Positions 47,570 through 58,466 of a stretch of DNA of 64,000 nucleotides are shown piece after piece; the first letter of the stretch is position 1; each line of letters opens with the position of its first letter. The position numbers and the translations under genes were made by a program. Location: positions 1 to 64,000 of the forward strand of contig JADEXK010000029.1 of the NCBI GenBank assembly GCA_015207155.1. Direction: 5' to 3'. The notes below the pieces were generated by a model. That model searched no databases, was not told where the DNA came from, and saw nothing but the letters and a program-made list of their open reading frames with translations. This stretch comes from Nostocales cyanobacterium LEGE 11386 (GTDB taxonomy: Bacteria; Cyanobacteriota; Cyanobacteriia; Cyanobacteriales; Nostocaceae).

Positions 47570-47865
47570 AAACTTTTTCTCCTAATTACTATGAGAGATT
47601 AATCATTTTTCGTTTCACATTTGCAGAATAAAAGCTTGACAAAAAATCCACATCTGCCCAAGAAAAGATATGCAATCACAGAGGTTTATGCTTTCGGTAT
47701 GATTTGTCCATAACTTTTCTTGAGAAAGTGTAATGAATGCGGGTATTAAGTTTAAAATGGAAAATTAGACTGACAATTTAGCAATTTAGTGTAACAGTAC
47801 GTGTAAGGCAGCCGTTAGCTAATGTTTGCATTAGAAAAATACTGCCTGAGCCTGTGTTGGCGAAG

Positions 47866-48384
47866 ATGAAACATACCCTTTCAGTTCTGGTAGAAGACGA
47901 GGCGGGCGTTCTATCCCGCATTTCTAGTTTATTTGCGCGTCGTGGCTTTAATATCGAAAGCCTGGCTGTTGGCCCAGCTGAGCAAGGAGGAGTTTCCCGA
48001 ATTACGATGATTGTACCCGGAGACGATCGCGTGATTGAGCAACTCACCAAACAACTGTACAAGCTGGTCAATGTCCTCAAGGTACAGGACATCACTGAAA
48101 TTCCTTGCGTAGAAAGAGAATTGATGCTGCTGAAGGTGAATGCTACTAGCAGCAACCGTTCAGAAGTTGTCGAACTGGCGCAGATTTTCCGAGCGCGAGT
48201 GGTGGATGTGGCAGAAGATTCTCTAACTTTGGAAGTTGTGGGAGATCCAGGTAAGATGGTAGCCATCGTGCAGGTGTTGCAAAAATTTGGTTTGAGGGAA
48301 ATAGCCCGCACTGGCAAAATTGCCCTGACTCGTGAGTCGGGTGTGAATACTGAGTTGCTTAAGTCTTTAGAAGCCAAGGTTTAG
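47866..48384 (+). CDS. ilvH: Acetolactate synthase small (regulatory) subunit
   Basis: Regulatory subunit that confers valine feedback on acetohydroxyacid synthase in branched-chain amino acid synthesis. It has an N-terminal ACT domain ([32 protein letters not shown]) and a second regulatory domain ([22 protein letters not shown]). The 172 residues match the family from ATG 47866; the frame is open from a TTG at 47854. The large subunit gene is elsewhere. A clear terminator follows. Confidence 0.95.
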   Translation: MKHTLSVLVEDEAGVLSRISSLFARRGFNIESLAVGPAEQGGVSRITMIVPGDDRVIEQLTKQLYKLVNVLKVQDITEIPCVERELMLLKVNATSSNRSEVVELAQIFRARVVDVAEDSLTLEVVGDPGKMVAIVQVLQKFGLREIARTGKIALTRESGVNTELLKSLEAKV

Positions 48385-48416
48385 TTGTAAACACTTGAGA
48401 AGTTAGCCCTGTTGAT

Positions 48417-48454
48417 AATCCCACGATTTTTGATCACAAAGCCGTGGGATTTTT
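48417..48454 (+). terminator. Rho-independent terminator of ilvH
   Basis: AATCCCACG (48417-48425) pairs with CGTGGGATT (48443-48451), followed by further Ts. Confidence 0.8.
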
Positions 48455-49032
48455 AGATTAACGAAAATGGTCTAACCTCAACTTTATACTTTATCTATTT
48501 TCTAGCCATGCACTGCCTGCGGCCAGCCGCTAAAAAGTATCTAGGCTAAAGTTGAAGGAGTTTGACCTTATGAATTCTGATGAAGATGCACATAATTAGC
48601 CTCAGTAGGTAGGCTTTGAATAAAATTAGTATAAGCAATAGTTAATCAATAAAATTAAATATAAAATCTATGCATATTCAGTTAATTATCTATAGCAGTA
48701 TTTAGTAAGTAAAAATTAAAATTATTCACTGAATATATCAGAATCATCTGTATTTATGTCTAGTTATCTATACAACAAGCAAACAAATTTCATTTAGTGT
48801 GTATATTTGTCAATATATATATTTTGCCAAATTGGCATGACTCAATCAATAAAAAATTGGTACAACTAACTTAAGCCTTGGCAATAATATATTAGAGAAT
48901 TGAGAAAATCAAGTAGTTTTTGCTTGATTATTATTAATAATATAAATTTTTATACCAAGCAACTGTGCAAGCTGTCATGAGTTGGGCAGTGATTCTTCAT
49001 ACTCTACGCAGCCTTAACAGGTAATCAAAAAC
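48455..49032. other. AT-rich spacer before the GH28-like gene
   Basis: No gene seen. The base composition becomes strongly AT-rich here and remains so through most of the following accessory region. Confidence 0.45.
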
Positions 49033-50871
49033 ATGAAGGCAATTTCTCAAAAAGAAAGTACCCTCGTCATCTATTCCACGCCAGATTCTGCTGAAGCCAG
49101 CAATACCTATTTTTTAACTGTGAATCGTCAACCTATATTTGTGGAGAAATACAACTCCATAAGCTATTGCCATTTCGCTTTTGTTGGCCAGGTTGATATT
49201 GAAATCACAGTCAGAGAGAAAGTTCATCACTATACACTTAGTCCAAAAAGATATGAGATTTTTTCTAGTAATTTTGAAGATAAAATTTACTTTTCATTGA
49301 CTAACCCTACAAAGTTAATACTACATCAAGTCAATTCATTACATGAAAAACTTTTTATTATTGCTGACCCACTAGAAGACAAACAACCCCAACTGGATAG
49401 TCCAAATGTAATCAACATCATGACCTATGGAGTTGATAGTAGTGGTGTGAATGATGCAACCGAAAAAATTCAACAAGCCATTAATGATGTTGCTAATCAA
49501 CAAGGCATATTGTATTTTCCCCCCGGTCTATATAAAACTCAACAACTTAACTTAAAAAGTTACATGACTTTATATCTTGCAGGTGGTGCTGTACTGGAGG
49601 CTACCAAAGATATATATCCTTCCTATGGACAGGGGTTACTATATCTAAAAAATGTTAATAAAGTCAAAATTATGGGACGTGGAGTGTTGAAAGGGCATGG
49701 ATCTTATTGGCGTCCTAGAGGAGGATTCTACAATTTGATTGAGATGTCAAATGTGAACACTGTTATTGTAGAAGACATCATACTTCATGACGCATCTTTT
49801 GCTAATATTTGGATAGAATATTCCCAAAAAATTACTATATATAATATTAAAATATTTTCAGATCCCAATCCATATTTTGTGAATACAGATGGTTTTGATT
49901 TATGGTCTTCCAGAAATATTACTATTGATAATATTGTATATAAAGGTACAGATAGCGCCATATCTTATGGTGGTGATAATAGAGCTTTGATCCAAAATAA
50001 TGAAAATATAAATATTAAAAACTCTGTATTTGATACTTGCGGAGCTTTTACCATTGGTACATCCACATACCAAGATTTGATTTGTGATATTAATTATGAA
50101 AATATCGATATTATTTATGCTAATAATTTTGCTGAATTAATTTCCCCTGGTAAAACTAAATTTAACAATATTTATTTTAAAAATATTCGCATAGAAAATA
50201 TACTTAACTTGCAAAAACACTGGCAAAATCACTACTTAATTAATTTGAGAATTATCTCAGATAATGCAAAAGATACGTCATATAGCAAAAATTTAAATTA
50301 TATCAAAGATGTATATTTTTACAATCTTGTTATAGATGAGTTAAATGGTAAAAACTCTACTTTTCAGGGCTATGATTCACGACAAGACATCAGTAATATC
50401 AATTTTGATAACTTTTATATAAAAAATCAGTGCGTAACTAAGATTGAAGATGCTTATTTCAGTTGCGTACCTAGTGAAAAAGATAAAAATAACTATGTCA
50501 AGTTAAATTTTACTCATAGCAGTCTCACAATGGTCAACATTACAGCTACAAAAACATGGGCCTGTCCATCTGGAGAACCTGGAGAGTTTGTTGTAACTCG
50601 CACAGGTAATCTCAATAAACCTTTAATGGTTAGATACAGCATTCGAGGAACGGCTAAGAACGGAGTAGATTATCAACTAATTGCTAACTTTGTATCAATC
50701 CCTTCGGGGATAAACAAGGCAGAAATCATAATTAAACCTCATGAAAGAGGACGAAATCAGGAACTTAAATCTATATTTCTGAGTTTAGAGAATCTACCCA
50801 ACAGTCTTCAATATATTCTTGGGCCGAATTTTCATGCAGTGATGAATATTCTCTCTCACAGCGATGAGTAG
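49033..50871 (+). CDS. GH28-like right-handed beta-helix protein with C-terminal Calx-beta domain
   Basis: A 612-residue protein with three parts. Residues 1-125 are a beta-sandwich-like domain. Residues 130-510 form a pectate-lyase-type beta-helix (GVDSSGVNDATEKIQQAI, FPPGLYKTQQL) with NTDGFDLW near 283, matching the NTDG motif of polygalacturonases, and GTDSAISYGG where GH28 enzymes usually have GDD. Residues 515-605 resemble Calx-beta (FVVTRTGNLNKPLMVRYSI). No Sec signal is visible at the N-terminus, which is odd for a polysaccharide-active protein. Activity is uncertain because the second acidic pair is altered. Confidence 0.75.
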   Translation: MKAISQKESTLVIYSTPDSAEASNTYFLTVNRQPIFVEKYNSISYCHFAFVGQVDIEITVREKVHHYTLSPKRYEIFSSNFEDKIYFSLTNPTKLILHQVNSLHEKLFIIADPLEDKQPQLDSPNVINIMTYGVDSSGVNDATEKIQQAINDVANQQGILYFPPGLYKTQQLNLKSYMTLYLAGGAVLEATKDIYPSYGQGLLYLKNVNKVKIMGRGVLKGHGSYWRPRGGFYNLIEMSNVNTVIVEDIILHDASFANIWIEYSQKITIYNIKIFSDPNPYFVNTDGFDLWSSRNITIDNIVYKGTDSAISYGGDNRALIQNNENINIKNSVFDTCGAFTIGTSTYQDLICDINYENIDIIYANNFAELISPGKTKFNNIYFKNIRIENILNLQKHWQNHYLINLRIISDNAKDTSYSKNLNYIKDVYFYNLVIDELNGKNSTFQGYDSRQDISNINFDNFYIKNQCVTKIEDAYFSCVPSEKDKNNYVKLNFTHSSLTMVNITATKTWACPSGEPGEFVVTRTGNLNKPLMVRYSIRGTAKNGVDYQLIANFVSIPSGINKAEIIIKPHERGRNQELKSIFLSLENLPNSLQYILGPNFHAVMNILSHSDE

Positions 50872-52443
50872 AAATGACAAAGAAATACCATTTCTTCATG
50901 AAGATGCGCTTAATATTTAGACAACGTATCGCTAAAGCATAGGCTTTGCTAACGCATAGCGTATACCGCGTTCTCGCAGAGTATTCCCGTAAGGGCTTTA
51001 GGTGCTAGAAGCGCCGAGAAAGAGGGGTTTTTGATTAAGTTCAAGTTTATAAAGAATTGGTATAAGAATACAGCCATGATGATATTCTTCAGATTTATAT
51101 TGATTAATTTAGCAAAAGCAATCAGAAGTAATACTATTTTTACCATTGTTTTATGGAAAATATATTTAGTATATGTAAATATTTTGTAATTAAATAAAAA
51201 CTTTTGTTTTTCAAGTATTTGTGCCAAAATGGCGTGACAACAGGACTAAAAACCTGGTACAAAATTGATAGTTCGGTACAACAGTAATAACAACTAAAAT
51301 TATTAATAAACATTGGCACTGTAATTACTCAACTTTAATTGTTATAGTTGTACAGGCTCGACTAACTTACTTTGTATTTAACTAAACAAGTTGCCTAATA
51401 ATAAATATTCCTTTACATATAGGCAATTTTTATTTTTCTAGTATCAAATATGTCTAACTTTAGGCTAATTAACTGTGTTATTTAGGTAAATCACTATGGA
51501 ATATAAAGCCAATTAAACTTAATGTTTGAAATTTCCTATAAATGAATAATTGATAGGTTCATTAATACCTGCTAGCTTCATTTCTAGGTTAATTGATAAT
51601 ATTTCATATTCTCGTAACATATCAAGTCAAATTTATTACCCAAATCGTTGAAGTGGCTTCATAAGTACTCGTCATGAACTGCGTAAACCTTTCGCTTTCA
51701 CCAGTTGCTTATGATGGGAGACACTGAATATTGGACTGCCTCACTATAGCACTGGTGCACTAGTAAATAATAAAAAGAAAACAGATGCTAGAACACCAAT
51801 TCAGTATTCAAAATTGTAACTAAGACTTACCCAAGAATTAAGGAAAACGTATCGCTAAAGCGTAAAGCCCTGACACCGTGCTAGCGTGCGTGCAGCGCAT
51901 ACCGCAAAGAACACGTAGACGCGTTAGCGGAGAGCAATTCCGGTGGACAGGTTCCCCGGCATAAAGGAACTGGCGAACCCGCAGGACAGTAAAGAGAGTT
52001 TGGAGAGATTTTGCTAACTAAATTTTGGTCATTCAATCTATAGAAATGAGGCTTCCAAGATTAATGAATCAATTTTTTAAGGTGTGTTTTCCAATTCTTA
52101 TAATCTCCTCTGGTTTCTCTAAAAAAGGGGAAATTAAAGTCAAAATTCTTCTTTTTCGGTGAGCGACTGAGTTAGGCGCTCTGCCCCAGCAAGAGGCACA
52201 AGTCGTGTGGATTTAGGGAAATTCAAAAAGTTTAAATAGTCTGAAAACAGATCCTAGAGGCTATATTTTTACTCAAAAATCAGCATTCTTTAATTCAATT
52301 GGCTAATAAAAAAATCTCACAATCAAGCGTGGAAATCTCTTTCCCCTATTCTCTATCACCGTTCGGACTTCGGCGTGAGATCAGTCGAACGCTGACGCTC
52401 ACGGCGAAGCCTATCACCTGTTCCCTATTTTGGAGGTTAGGTC
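50872..52443. other. Long repeat-bearing intergenic region upstream of the export cassette
   Basis: No credible gene in 1.57 kb. Interspersed palindromic repeats occur at 50924-51012 (GCTAACGCATAGCG, GTAAGGGCTTTAGG), 51849-51938 (AAAGCCCTGACACC, GACGCGTTAGCGG) and 52363-52410 (CTTCGGCGTGAG opposite CTCACGGCGAAG). A mixed STRR-like CCTATTCTCTATCACC stretch precedes the exporter gene. Confidence 0.55.
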
Positions 52444-55400
52444 ATGACAACAGTGTTTTCCCAGCAACATCTGAGTGAAAAACTTGTACACACCTTGGGA
52501 GAGACGCTTTCAACAAGAGAACTAGAAAGCTGCTTGGCATCTGTGGAAATTGTCAAGCCACCAGTAGCAAAGCAATTCTGGCAATCCGCAGAGATGAACC
52601 CTGGCATCTACATCATCCTGATGGGTAAAGTCAGACTGTCGGATAGTTTTGATAACTTAATTACTACCCTTTCTGCGTGGTCATCATTCGGTGAAATGAC
52701 TTTGTTTCCAGAGGAGAACTTCAGCCATTACACCGCCAGAGCTTCTACAAATTTAGAACTTGGTTATCTCAGACAAGAAGTATTGCAAGAATTGATGGAC
52801 TTATATCCCAATATCCGCGATCGCCTGTTCTTGAGCGCAGAAATTTGGGATTTATTGCTGTTATGTCGCCAAACCTCACAATTTCCATCCCACACATCTC
52901 AAGTACCAGGGATGCTCAAAGCCTTATCACTATTTGAGCGCCACAATCTAGAGATTGGCTATGTGAGTACACAATTCCCAGATTCTCGATTATGGCTGTT
53001 GTACAAGGGTCAATTGCTAAATTCTGAGAGTCAATCTTTGACACCAGGTACAATCTCTGCTGAAGCAAACCAGGGTAGTTGGCAGGCAATACAACCCACA
53101 GTTGCTTACATCCTGAAAAATGCAAATTGGCAAATAGCACTGAAACATTGCCAGGAATTAGGGTTGTTTGTCCCTGTGCGTGAACGTCTCACTGCCTTAG
53201 AGACGAAAGAACTAGAAGCTGCTTTTGAGGAGCAGACAGAATACTCTTCCCCATCCCCAAGGCTCCATCGCCAATCACCCATACTCAACGTTATTCCCTT
53301 TCCCCGACGAGAACCAGATTCAACACAAAAGCCAGAAAAATCACACGCTGTCTTTCCTCTGCCAAAAGTACAAATCAGGCATTGGTGGAGACGAGTAAGC
53401 AAACGCTATCCCTTTTATGCTCAACACAGTGCCGCAGACTGTGGTGCTACTTGCTTGGTGATGATTGGTAAATATTGGGGTAAGCAATTTAGTGTGAATC
53501 GTTTGCGGGAAATGACCAATGTTAACCGCAGTGGGGCTTCTTTACGTGCCTTAGCAGCAGTAGGAGAAAGTCTTGGTTTTGCCACTCGTCCTGTAAAAGC
53601 TACTTTCGATAAATTGGCAGAACAATCTTTACCTGCGATCGCCCACTGGGAAGGCAAGCATTTCATTGTCGTCTATGAAATCACCAAAAAGCGCGTAATT
53701 GTTGGTGATCCCGCCATTGGTCAACGCAGCCTGACCAGAAAGGAATTCAATACAGGTTGGAGTGGTTATGCATTGTTGCTGCAACCTACAGACCTACTCC
53801 AAGAAACTGAGGATGAAACTCCTAAATTCTGGAAATTTTTTGAGTTAATCAAACCCCACTATCGGGTGCTGCTAGAAGTCTTCATTGCCAGTGTGCTAAT
53901 TCAATTATTTGGATTGGTAACGCCAGTATTCACCCAGTTGCTGCTAGATCGCGTCCTTGTACAACGTAGTATTCCTACCTTGAATGCCGTTGGTTTGGGG
54001 ATGGTTGTTTTTGGTTTGTTCGGTATTGCCATGAACGGAGTGCGGCAATATCTCCTAGATCACACAGCTAATCGCGTGAGTATTTCCCTACTCGTGGGAT
54101 TTATCAAACATACCTTCCGCTTGCCCCTTTCTTATTTCGAGTCGCGTTATGTAGGGGATATTGTCTCGCGTATCCAGGAAAACCAGAAAATTCAGCGCTT
54201 CCTGACCGGCGAAACTTTATCAATCATGCTGGATATGCTGACATTAGTGGTTTATTTGGGCATGATGTTCTGGTATAGCTGGCGTATGGCCTTATTCGTA
54301 TTATTAACAGTGCCACCATTTTTTATTTTGGCACTGGCTAGCACAAATATTTTGCGCCGCATTTCCAGAGAGATTTTTAATGCCGGAGCTGAAGAAAACA
54401 GTTATCTCATAGAATCTCTCACAGGAATTCGCACAGTTCGTTCATTGGCCATTGAACAAACAGTACGCTGGCGTTGGGAAGAACTGCTGCATGATTTAGT
54501 CAAAAAAAGCTTCAATGCTCAGGTTATAGGTAACCGCCTACGAATTATCAGTGGTACTATTCAAACCTTTGTCAATGTTTCATTGATGTGGTTTGGAGCA
54601 TGGCAGGTGATTCAAGGAGAACTCACCATTGGACAATTAGTAGCCTTCAATATGTTGGTGGGTAACGTCTTGAGTCCTTTCCAAAGGCTGTCAATGCTGT
54701 GGAATGAATTGCAGGAAATCATTATTTCTACTGAACGAATTAATGATGTTCTAGAGGCGGAACCAGAAGAAGACTTGCACAAGAAACCCCGCAAATCCTT
54801 AGGTAGACTGCGCGGCCATATCCGCTTTGAGAATGTCACCTTCCGCTATCATCCAGAAAGTCAGACTAACGTGCTGGAAAATATTAACTTTGAGATCCAA
54901 CCTGAGCAAATGGTAGCAGTAGTAGGACGCAGTGGTTCAGGCAAAACAACCTTAGGCAAGTTGATTTTGGGTTTATACCCAGCAACAGATGGCAAAGTAT
55001 TGATTGACGGTTGTGATGTTAATAGTATTGCTCTGCGATCGCTCCGTTCTCAAATAGGTGTTGTTGATCAAGATACCTTTTTGTTTGGTGGCACCATTCA
55101 AGAAAACATCTCCATTGCTCATCCAGAAGCTTCTTTAGAAGATATTATTCAAGCTGCAAAGTTGGCAGGAGCAGATGAATTTATTCAGCAACTGCCAATA
55201 GGTTACGCATCCCAAATCGGTGAAGCCGGTGGAATGCTCTCTGGTGGACAACGCCAACGCCTAGCCATTGCCAGGGCTTTACTCGGCAATCCCCGGTTGT
55301 TACTGTTTGATGAAGCCACAAGTCACCTGGACTCGGAATCAGAACGAATCATTCAAAATAACCTCAAAACCATTCTCCAAGGGCGTAGCAGCGTGATTAT

Positions 55401-55551
55401 TGCCCATCGCTTATCCACAGTCCGCAATGCAGATTTAATTTTAGTCTTGGAACGCGGCATCTTAGTGGAAAGCGGTACTCATGATGAATTAATCGCTAAA
55501 AAAGGTCATTACTACTATCTCAATCAACAACAACTAGCTCAAGTAGTTTGA
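52444..55551 (+). CDS. C39-peptidase ABC exporter with N-terminal cyclic-nucleotide-binding-like region
   Basis: Peptidase-containing exporter of 1035 residues that should cleave double-glycine leaders and export the cargo. Residues 1-150 look like a cyclic-nucleotide-binding fold. The C39 peptidase (about 315-455) has the Gln and Cys in QHSAADCGATC (Cys near 333), His near 406 in HFIVV and Asp in GDPA. Six membrane segments follow, then an ABC ATPase with GRSGSGKTT near 829, LSGGQRQRLAIARALL and LLLFDEAT. GGAGG precedes the ATG. HlyD, parvulin-like and GG-leader peptide genes follow. The architecture resembles HetC, but the neighbours differ. Confidence 0.93.
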   Translation: MTTVFSQQHLSEKLVHTLGETLSTRELESCLASVEIVKPPVAKQFWQSAEMNPGIYIILMGKVRLSDSFDNLITTLSAWSSFGEMTLFPEENFSHYTARASTNLELGYLRQEVLQELMDLYPNIRDRLFLSAEIWDLLLLCRQTSQFPSHTSQVPGMLKALSLFERHNLEIGYVSTQFPDSRLWLLYKGQLLNSESQSLTPGTISAEANQGSWQAIQPTVAYILKNANWQIALKHCQELGLFVPVRERLTALETKELEAAFEEQTEYSSPSPRLHRQSPILNVIPFPRREPDSTQKPEKSHAVFPLPKVQIRHWWRRVSKRYPFYAQHSAADCGATCLVMIGKYWGKQFSVNRLREMTNVNRSGASLRALAAVGESLGFATRPVKATFDKLAEQSLPAIAHWEGKHFIVVYEITKKRVIVGDPAIGQRSLTRKEFNTGWSGYALLLQPTDLLQETEDETPKFWKFFELIKPHYRVLLEVFIASVLIQLFGLVTPVFTQLLLDRVLVQRSIPTLNAVGLGMVVFGLFGIAMNGVRQYLLDHTANRVSISLLVGFIKHTFRLPLSYFESRYVGDIVSRIQENQKIQRFLTGETLSIMLDMLTLVVYLGMMFWYSWRMALFVLLTVPPFFILALASTNILRRISREIFNAGAEENSYLIESLTGIRTVRSLAIEQTVRWRWEELLHDLVKKSFNAQVIGNRLRIISGTIQTFVNVSLMWFGAWQVIQGELTIGQLVAFNMLVGNVLSPFQRLSMLWNELQEIIISTERINDVLEAEPEEDLHKKPRKSLGRLRGHIRFENVTFRYHPESQTNVLENINFEIQPEQMVAVVGRSGSGKTTLGKLILGLYPATDGKVLIDGCDVNSIALRSLRSQIGVVDQDTFLFGGTIQENISIAHPEASLEDIIQAAKLAGADEFIQQLPIGYASQIGEAGGMLSGGQRQRLAIARALLGNPRLLLFDEATSHLDSESERIIQNNLKTILQGRSSVIIAHRLSTVRNADLILVLERGILVESGTHDELIAKKGHYYYLNQQQLAQVV

Positions 55552-55555
55552 GTCA

Positions 55556-57175
55556 ATGAATTTGAGATTTTGGATTGGACTGCAATCTAAAATACTCACT
55601 CCCTCACTCCCCCATAAAACCATGTCATATACCTCTCCTCATTCCTCATCTACATTTCTGAAAGATCAGCAAGATGAGTATAAGAATTATATTCGCCCCA
55701 GCGAAGAAGCTTCTCAGTTTAACGAGCAGACTCAAGAAGGTAATACTCCAGATTTGTATTACGGTACTGAAGAACTGCTAGATGCCTTACCAAAACTTTG
55801 GACACGTGGTGTGTTGTATGTAATGGTAGGCTTTGCCACTCTTGCCTTACCTTGGGCAACACTTTCTCAGGTGGATGAAATCGGTAGCGCCAGAGGTCGT
55901 ATAGAACCTCAAGGTGCAACCCAAAAATTGGACTCACAAGCTGGAGGAAGTGTCAAAGCTGTGATGGTAAAAGCAGGTGACATTGTAAGAACCGGACAGA
56001 TTCTGCTGGAACTCGACTCTGATATCTTACAAACAGAACTTCAGGAAGCCGAGGCTAAACTCTCTGGACTGCAAAATCAACTCATGCAATTTGATATCCT
56101 CAAAAATCAACTACAGTTGACGCTGAATGTTCAGGAACAACAAAACCAATTTCAAGCCTTAGAAAAAATATCCCAAGTGAACCTGGCACAACAAAACCTG
56201 GCTGTCAAACAGAGTAGCTACAACCTACAAAAGTTAGAAAGACAGGCATTGGTCAGTCAAGTACGACAGCAGATTCACACCGCTCAGAATGATCAGAAGT
56301 CGGCGCAAGTTCGTTTGAGTATAGATTCGCGGCAAGTTGAACGCTTTCAGCAACTGGTAAATGATGGTGCGGTTTCTGTAAATCAAGTTGACCAACTCAA
56401 AAAAGAACAACAAGAAAGCCAACGACTCTACGAAAGAGCGCAATCAGATGTTCAACAAGCACAATTGCGCTTGACTGAAGAGATGAGCCGTTATCAAGCC
56501 ACACTGAATCAGTTAGAGTCTGATATTGAGCAAGCGAAACTACAACTGCAAGCGGAGCAAAATAGTTATCAAAGCTTACTGCAAGCAGGCAAATTGGCGG
56601 TGCTGAAAAGTCAGGAACAGCTCAAAGACATAGACACACAAGTTGCGGCGATAAAATCCCAAGTTGCTCAGACTATCAGCCAAATCACATCCTTAAAACT
56701 ACAAATACAGCAACGAATAGTGCGATCGCCTATTGATGGCATGATTTTTGAGTTACCTGTTACCAAGGCGGGAGAGGTTGTACAACCCGGTCAGAGGATT
56801 GCCCACATTGCGCCCAAAAATACTGAAATTGTCCTCAAAGCTCAGATGCCTATTCAAGATAGTGGCTTCTTGCAGGTAGGAATGCCAGTCAAGGTCAAAT
56901 TTGATGCTTACCCCTTCCAGGAATATGGCATTGTCCCAGGTAAAGTTACTTGGATTGCACCTGATTCTAAAGTTAGTCAAACACCCCAAGAACACACAGA
57001 AAGCTTTGAGCTAGAAATCGCCTTAGAACAAAAGTATGTCCAAAACGGCGAGAAACGTATTCCATTATCTCCGGGTCAAACAGCAAATGCTGAGGTTATT
57101 GTGCGCCAGCGACGTGTAATTGACTTTGTTTTAGATCCGTTTAAGAGACTACAAAAAGGCGGTTTAGAGCTTTAG
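55556..57175 (+). CDS. HlyD-family periplasmic adaptor
   Basis: Membrane fusion protein of 539 residues that links the ABC exporter to an outer-membrane channel. It has one N-terminal membrane segment (about 82-102), a split biotinyl-lipoyl domain (GGSVKAVMVKAGDIVRTGQ near 125 and its partner VRSPIDGMIFELPV near 388), a long coiled coil (about 160-370) and a C-terminal beta domain. The ATG lies 4 bp after the exporter stop; an ATG at 55622 is an alternative. The tight spacing indicates one transcript. Confidence 0.93.
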   Translation: MNLRFWIGLQSKILTPSLPHKTMSYTSPHSSSTFLKDQQDEYKNYIRPSEEASQFNEQTQEGNTPDLYYGTEELLDALPKLWTRGVLYVMVGFATLALPWATLSQVDEIGSARGRIEPQGATQKLDSQAGGSVKAVMVKAGDIVRTGQILLELDSDILQTELQEAEAKLSGLQNQLMQFDILKNQLQLTLNVQEQQNQFQALEKISQVNLAQQNLAVKQSSYNLQKLERQALVSQVRQQIHTAQNDQKSAQVRLSIDSRQVERFQQLVNDGAVSVNQVDQLKKEQQESQRLYERAQSDVQQAQLRLTEEMSRYQATLNQLESDIEQAKLQLQAEQNSYQSLLQAGKLAVLKSQEQLKDIDTQVAAIKSQVAQTISQITSLKLQIQQRIVRSPIDGMIFELPVTKAGEVVQPGQRIAHIAPKNTEIVLKAQMPIQDSGFLQVGMPVKVKFDAYPFQEYGIVPGKVTWIAPDSKVSQTPQEHTESFELEIALEQKYVQNGEKRIPLSPGQTANAEVIVRQRRVIDFVLDPFKRLQKGGLEL

Positions 57176-57228
57176 TCATTGGTTGTAGACGCATCACGAC
57201 GTAGCAAAACTATCAGGGGGATTATGTT

Positions 57229-58008
57229 ATGACCCAAATTCTGACTATATCTGCTTCAGAGATCATTCATAGCCTCAAACTCTCGTCTCAAGTTCCTGAT
57301 CTGGTAGAGGCGATCGCATCTCAAAAAATTATTGCCGAAGTAGCCCAACGCTCAGGAATTACAGTCACGCCAGAAGAAATCCAGCAAGCAGGAGATAATC
57401 TACGTTTAGCCAAGAAACTTATAAAAGCTCAAGACACATTTACATGGCTGGAGAAACATCATCTTTCTGTGCATGAGTTTGAAGAATTAGTCCACAACAA
57501 AATCCTTTCTAAGAAGTTAGCAGATTATCTATTTGCTCCTCAAGTTGAACGTTACTTTTATCAACACCAACTAGATTATGTCACCGCCATCACCTATGAA
57601 GTTATTTTTGATGATAGAGACTTGGCTTTGGAACTTTTTTATGCAGTAGAAGAAGGTGAAATCAGTTTCCCAGAAGTTGCTCGTCTATATATCCAAGAAC
57701 CAGAACTTCGCGGTGCTTATGGATATCAGGGACGGCGACATCGCAAAGATTTTCGCCCAGAAATTGCTGCTGCTGTATTTGCGGCAACTCCGCCGCAGAT
57801 ACTCAAGCCAATTGCAACTCCAAAAGGAGTGTATTTAATTTGGGTGGAAGAAATTAGTCAACCCCAATTAGATGAGTTATTACGCGAAAAAATCATCACA
57901 GAGTTATTCACTGGTTGGTTAAAGCAACAAATCGAATGTGTGGAAATAATTACTCAGCTAAATTCAGATATCCTACAGCCACAAAAAGAATTACTTAAGC
58001 AGTCTTAA
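57229..58008 (+). CDS. Parvulin/SurA-like peptidylprolyl isomerase family protein
   Basis: A 259-residue protein with an N-terminal helical region (SurA-N-like, EVAQRSGITVTPEEI near 40) and a parvulin-like domain (about 125-225: FPEVARLYIQEPELRGAYGY, PKGVYLIWVEE). It has no signal peptide, so it may act in the cytoplasm on the peptide precursors, or be exported otherwise. It lies 53 bp after hlyD, with GGGGG upstream of the ATG. Proteins of this type accompany peptide exporters in cyanobacteria. Isomerase activity is not proven. Confidence 0.8.
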   Translation: MTQILTISASEIIHSLKLSSQVPDLVEAIASQKIIAEVAQRSGITVTPEEIQQAGDNLRLAKKLIKAQDTFTWLEKHHLSVHEFEELVHNKILSKKLADYLFAPQVERYFYQHQLDYVTAITYEVIFDDRDLALELFYAVEEGEISFPEVARLYIQEPELRGAYGYQGRRHRKDFRPEIAAAVFAATPPQILKPIATPKGVYLIWVEEISQPQLDELLREKIITELFTGWLKQQIECVEIITQLNSDILQPQKELLKQS

Positions 58009-58377
58009 TCTCATTTCTAGCTAACATCGAATAGCTTTATTAAACTGCTAATATTTTGCTCATCAATGGCAATAATAGAAGAAAATTATCTCTTCTATCT
58101 TTGACTAAATAGTCTGTGAACGGCGATAAAAATAAGTGGCTATTAAGTTATTAGCAAATATTTGTAGCTAATAAATATAGCTATGCTTATAAATAGTGTT
58201 TAAAATAACTTTTTAAACACTAGATAATATTGTGTTCAATTAGTTTTTAAATCGGTTTTTAGGCGATAGAATATGTTGCCTAATTTTTGCATTGCCAGGT
58301 CTATTTACAAGAATAAACATCGAAGTTATCCATATATTCATATTAATATTTTTCATAAGAAGACGTTGCATACTATA
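58009..58377. other. AT-rich spacer before the first peptide promoter
   Basis: No gene seen. A TAAACACTAG-containing inverted stretch lies around 58195-58225 (AGTGTTTAAAATAAC against TTTTTAAACACT), possibly a transcript end for the export operon. Confidence 0.4.
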
Positions 58378-58433
58378 TTGACTTTCTTGATTAACTCGCT
58401 ATATTAAAAGCATAGCCGAACAAAACAAATCGG
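58378..58433 (+). promoter_or_regulatory. Promoter and inverted repeat of peptide gene 1
   Basis: TTGACT (58378-58383), 16-nt spacer, TATATT (58400-58405), 10 nt, then CCGA (58416-58419) opposite TCGG (58430-58433). The same layout occurs before peptide gene 2 with different but still pairing arm bases. The repeat would lie at the 5' end of the mRNA. Confidence 0.7.
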
Positions 58434-58466
58434 TTATCAAAAAGTAAACTTCCCAGGAGAAATTCA

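Noticed and set aside
52444..55551. Exporter as HetC
   Set aside because: Size and domain order are similar, but no hetP neighbour exists and HlyD, parvulin-like and GG-peptide genes adjoin it. It is safer to call it a paralogue.
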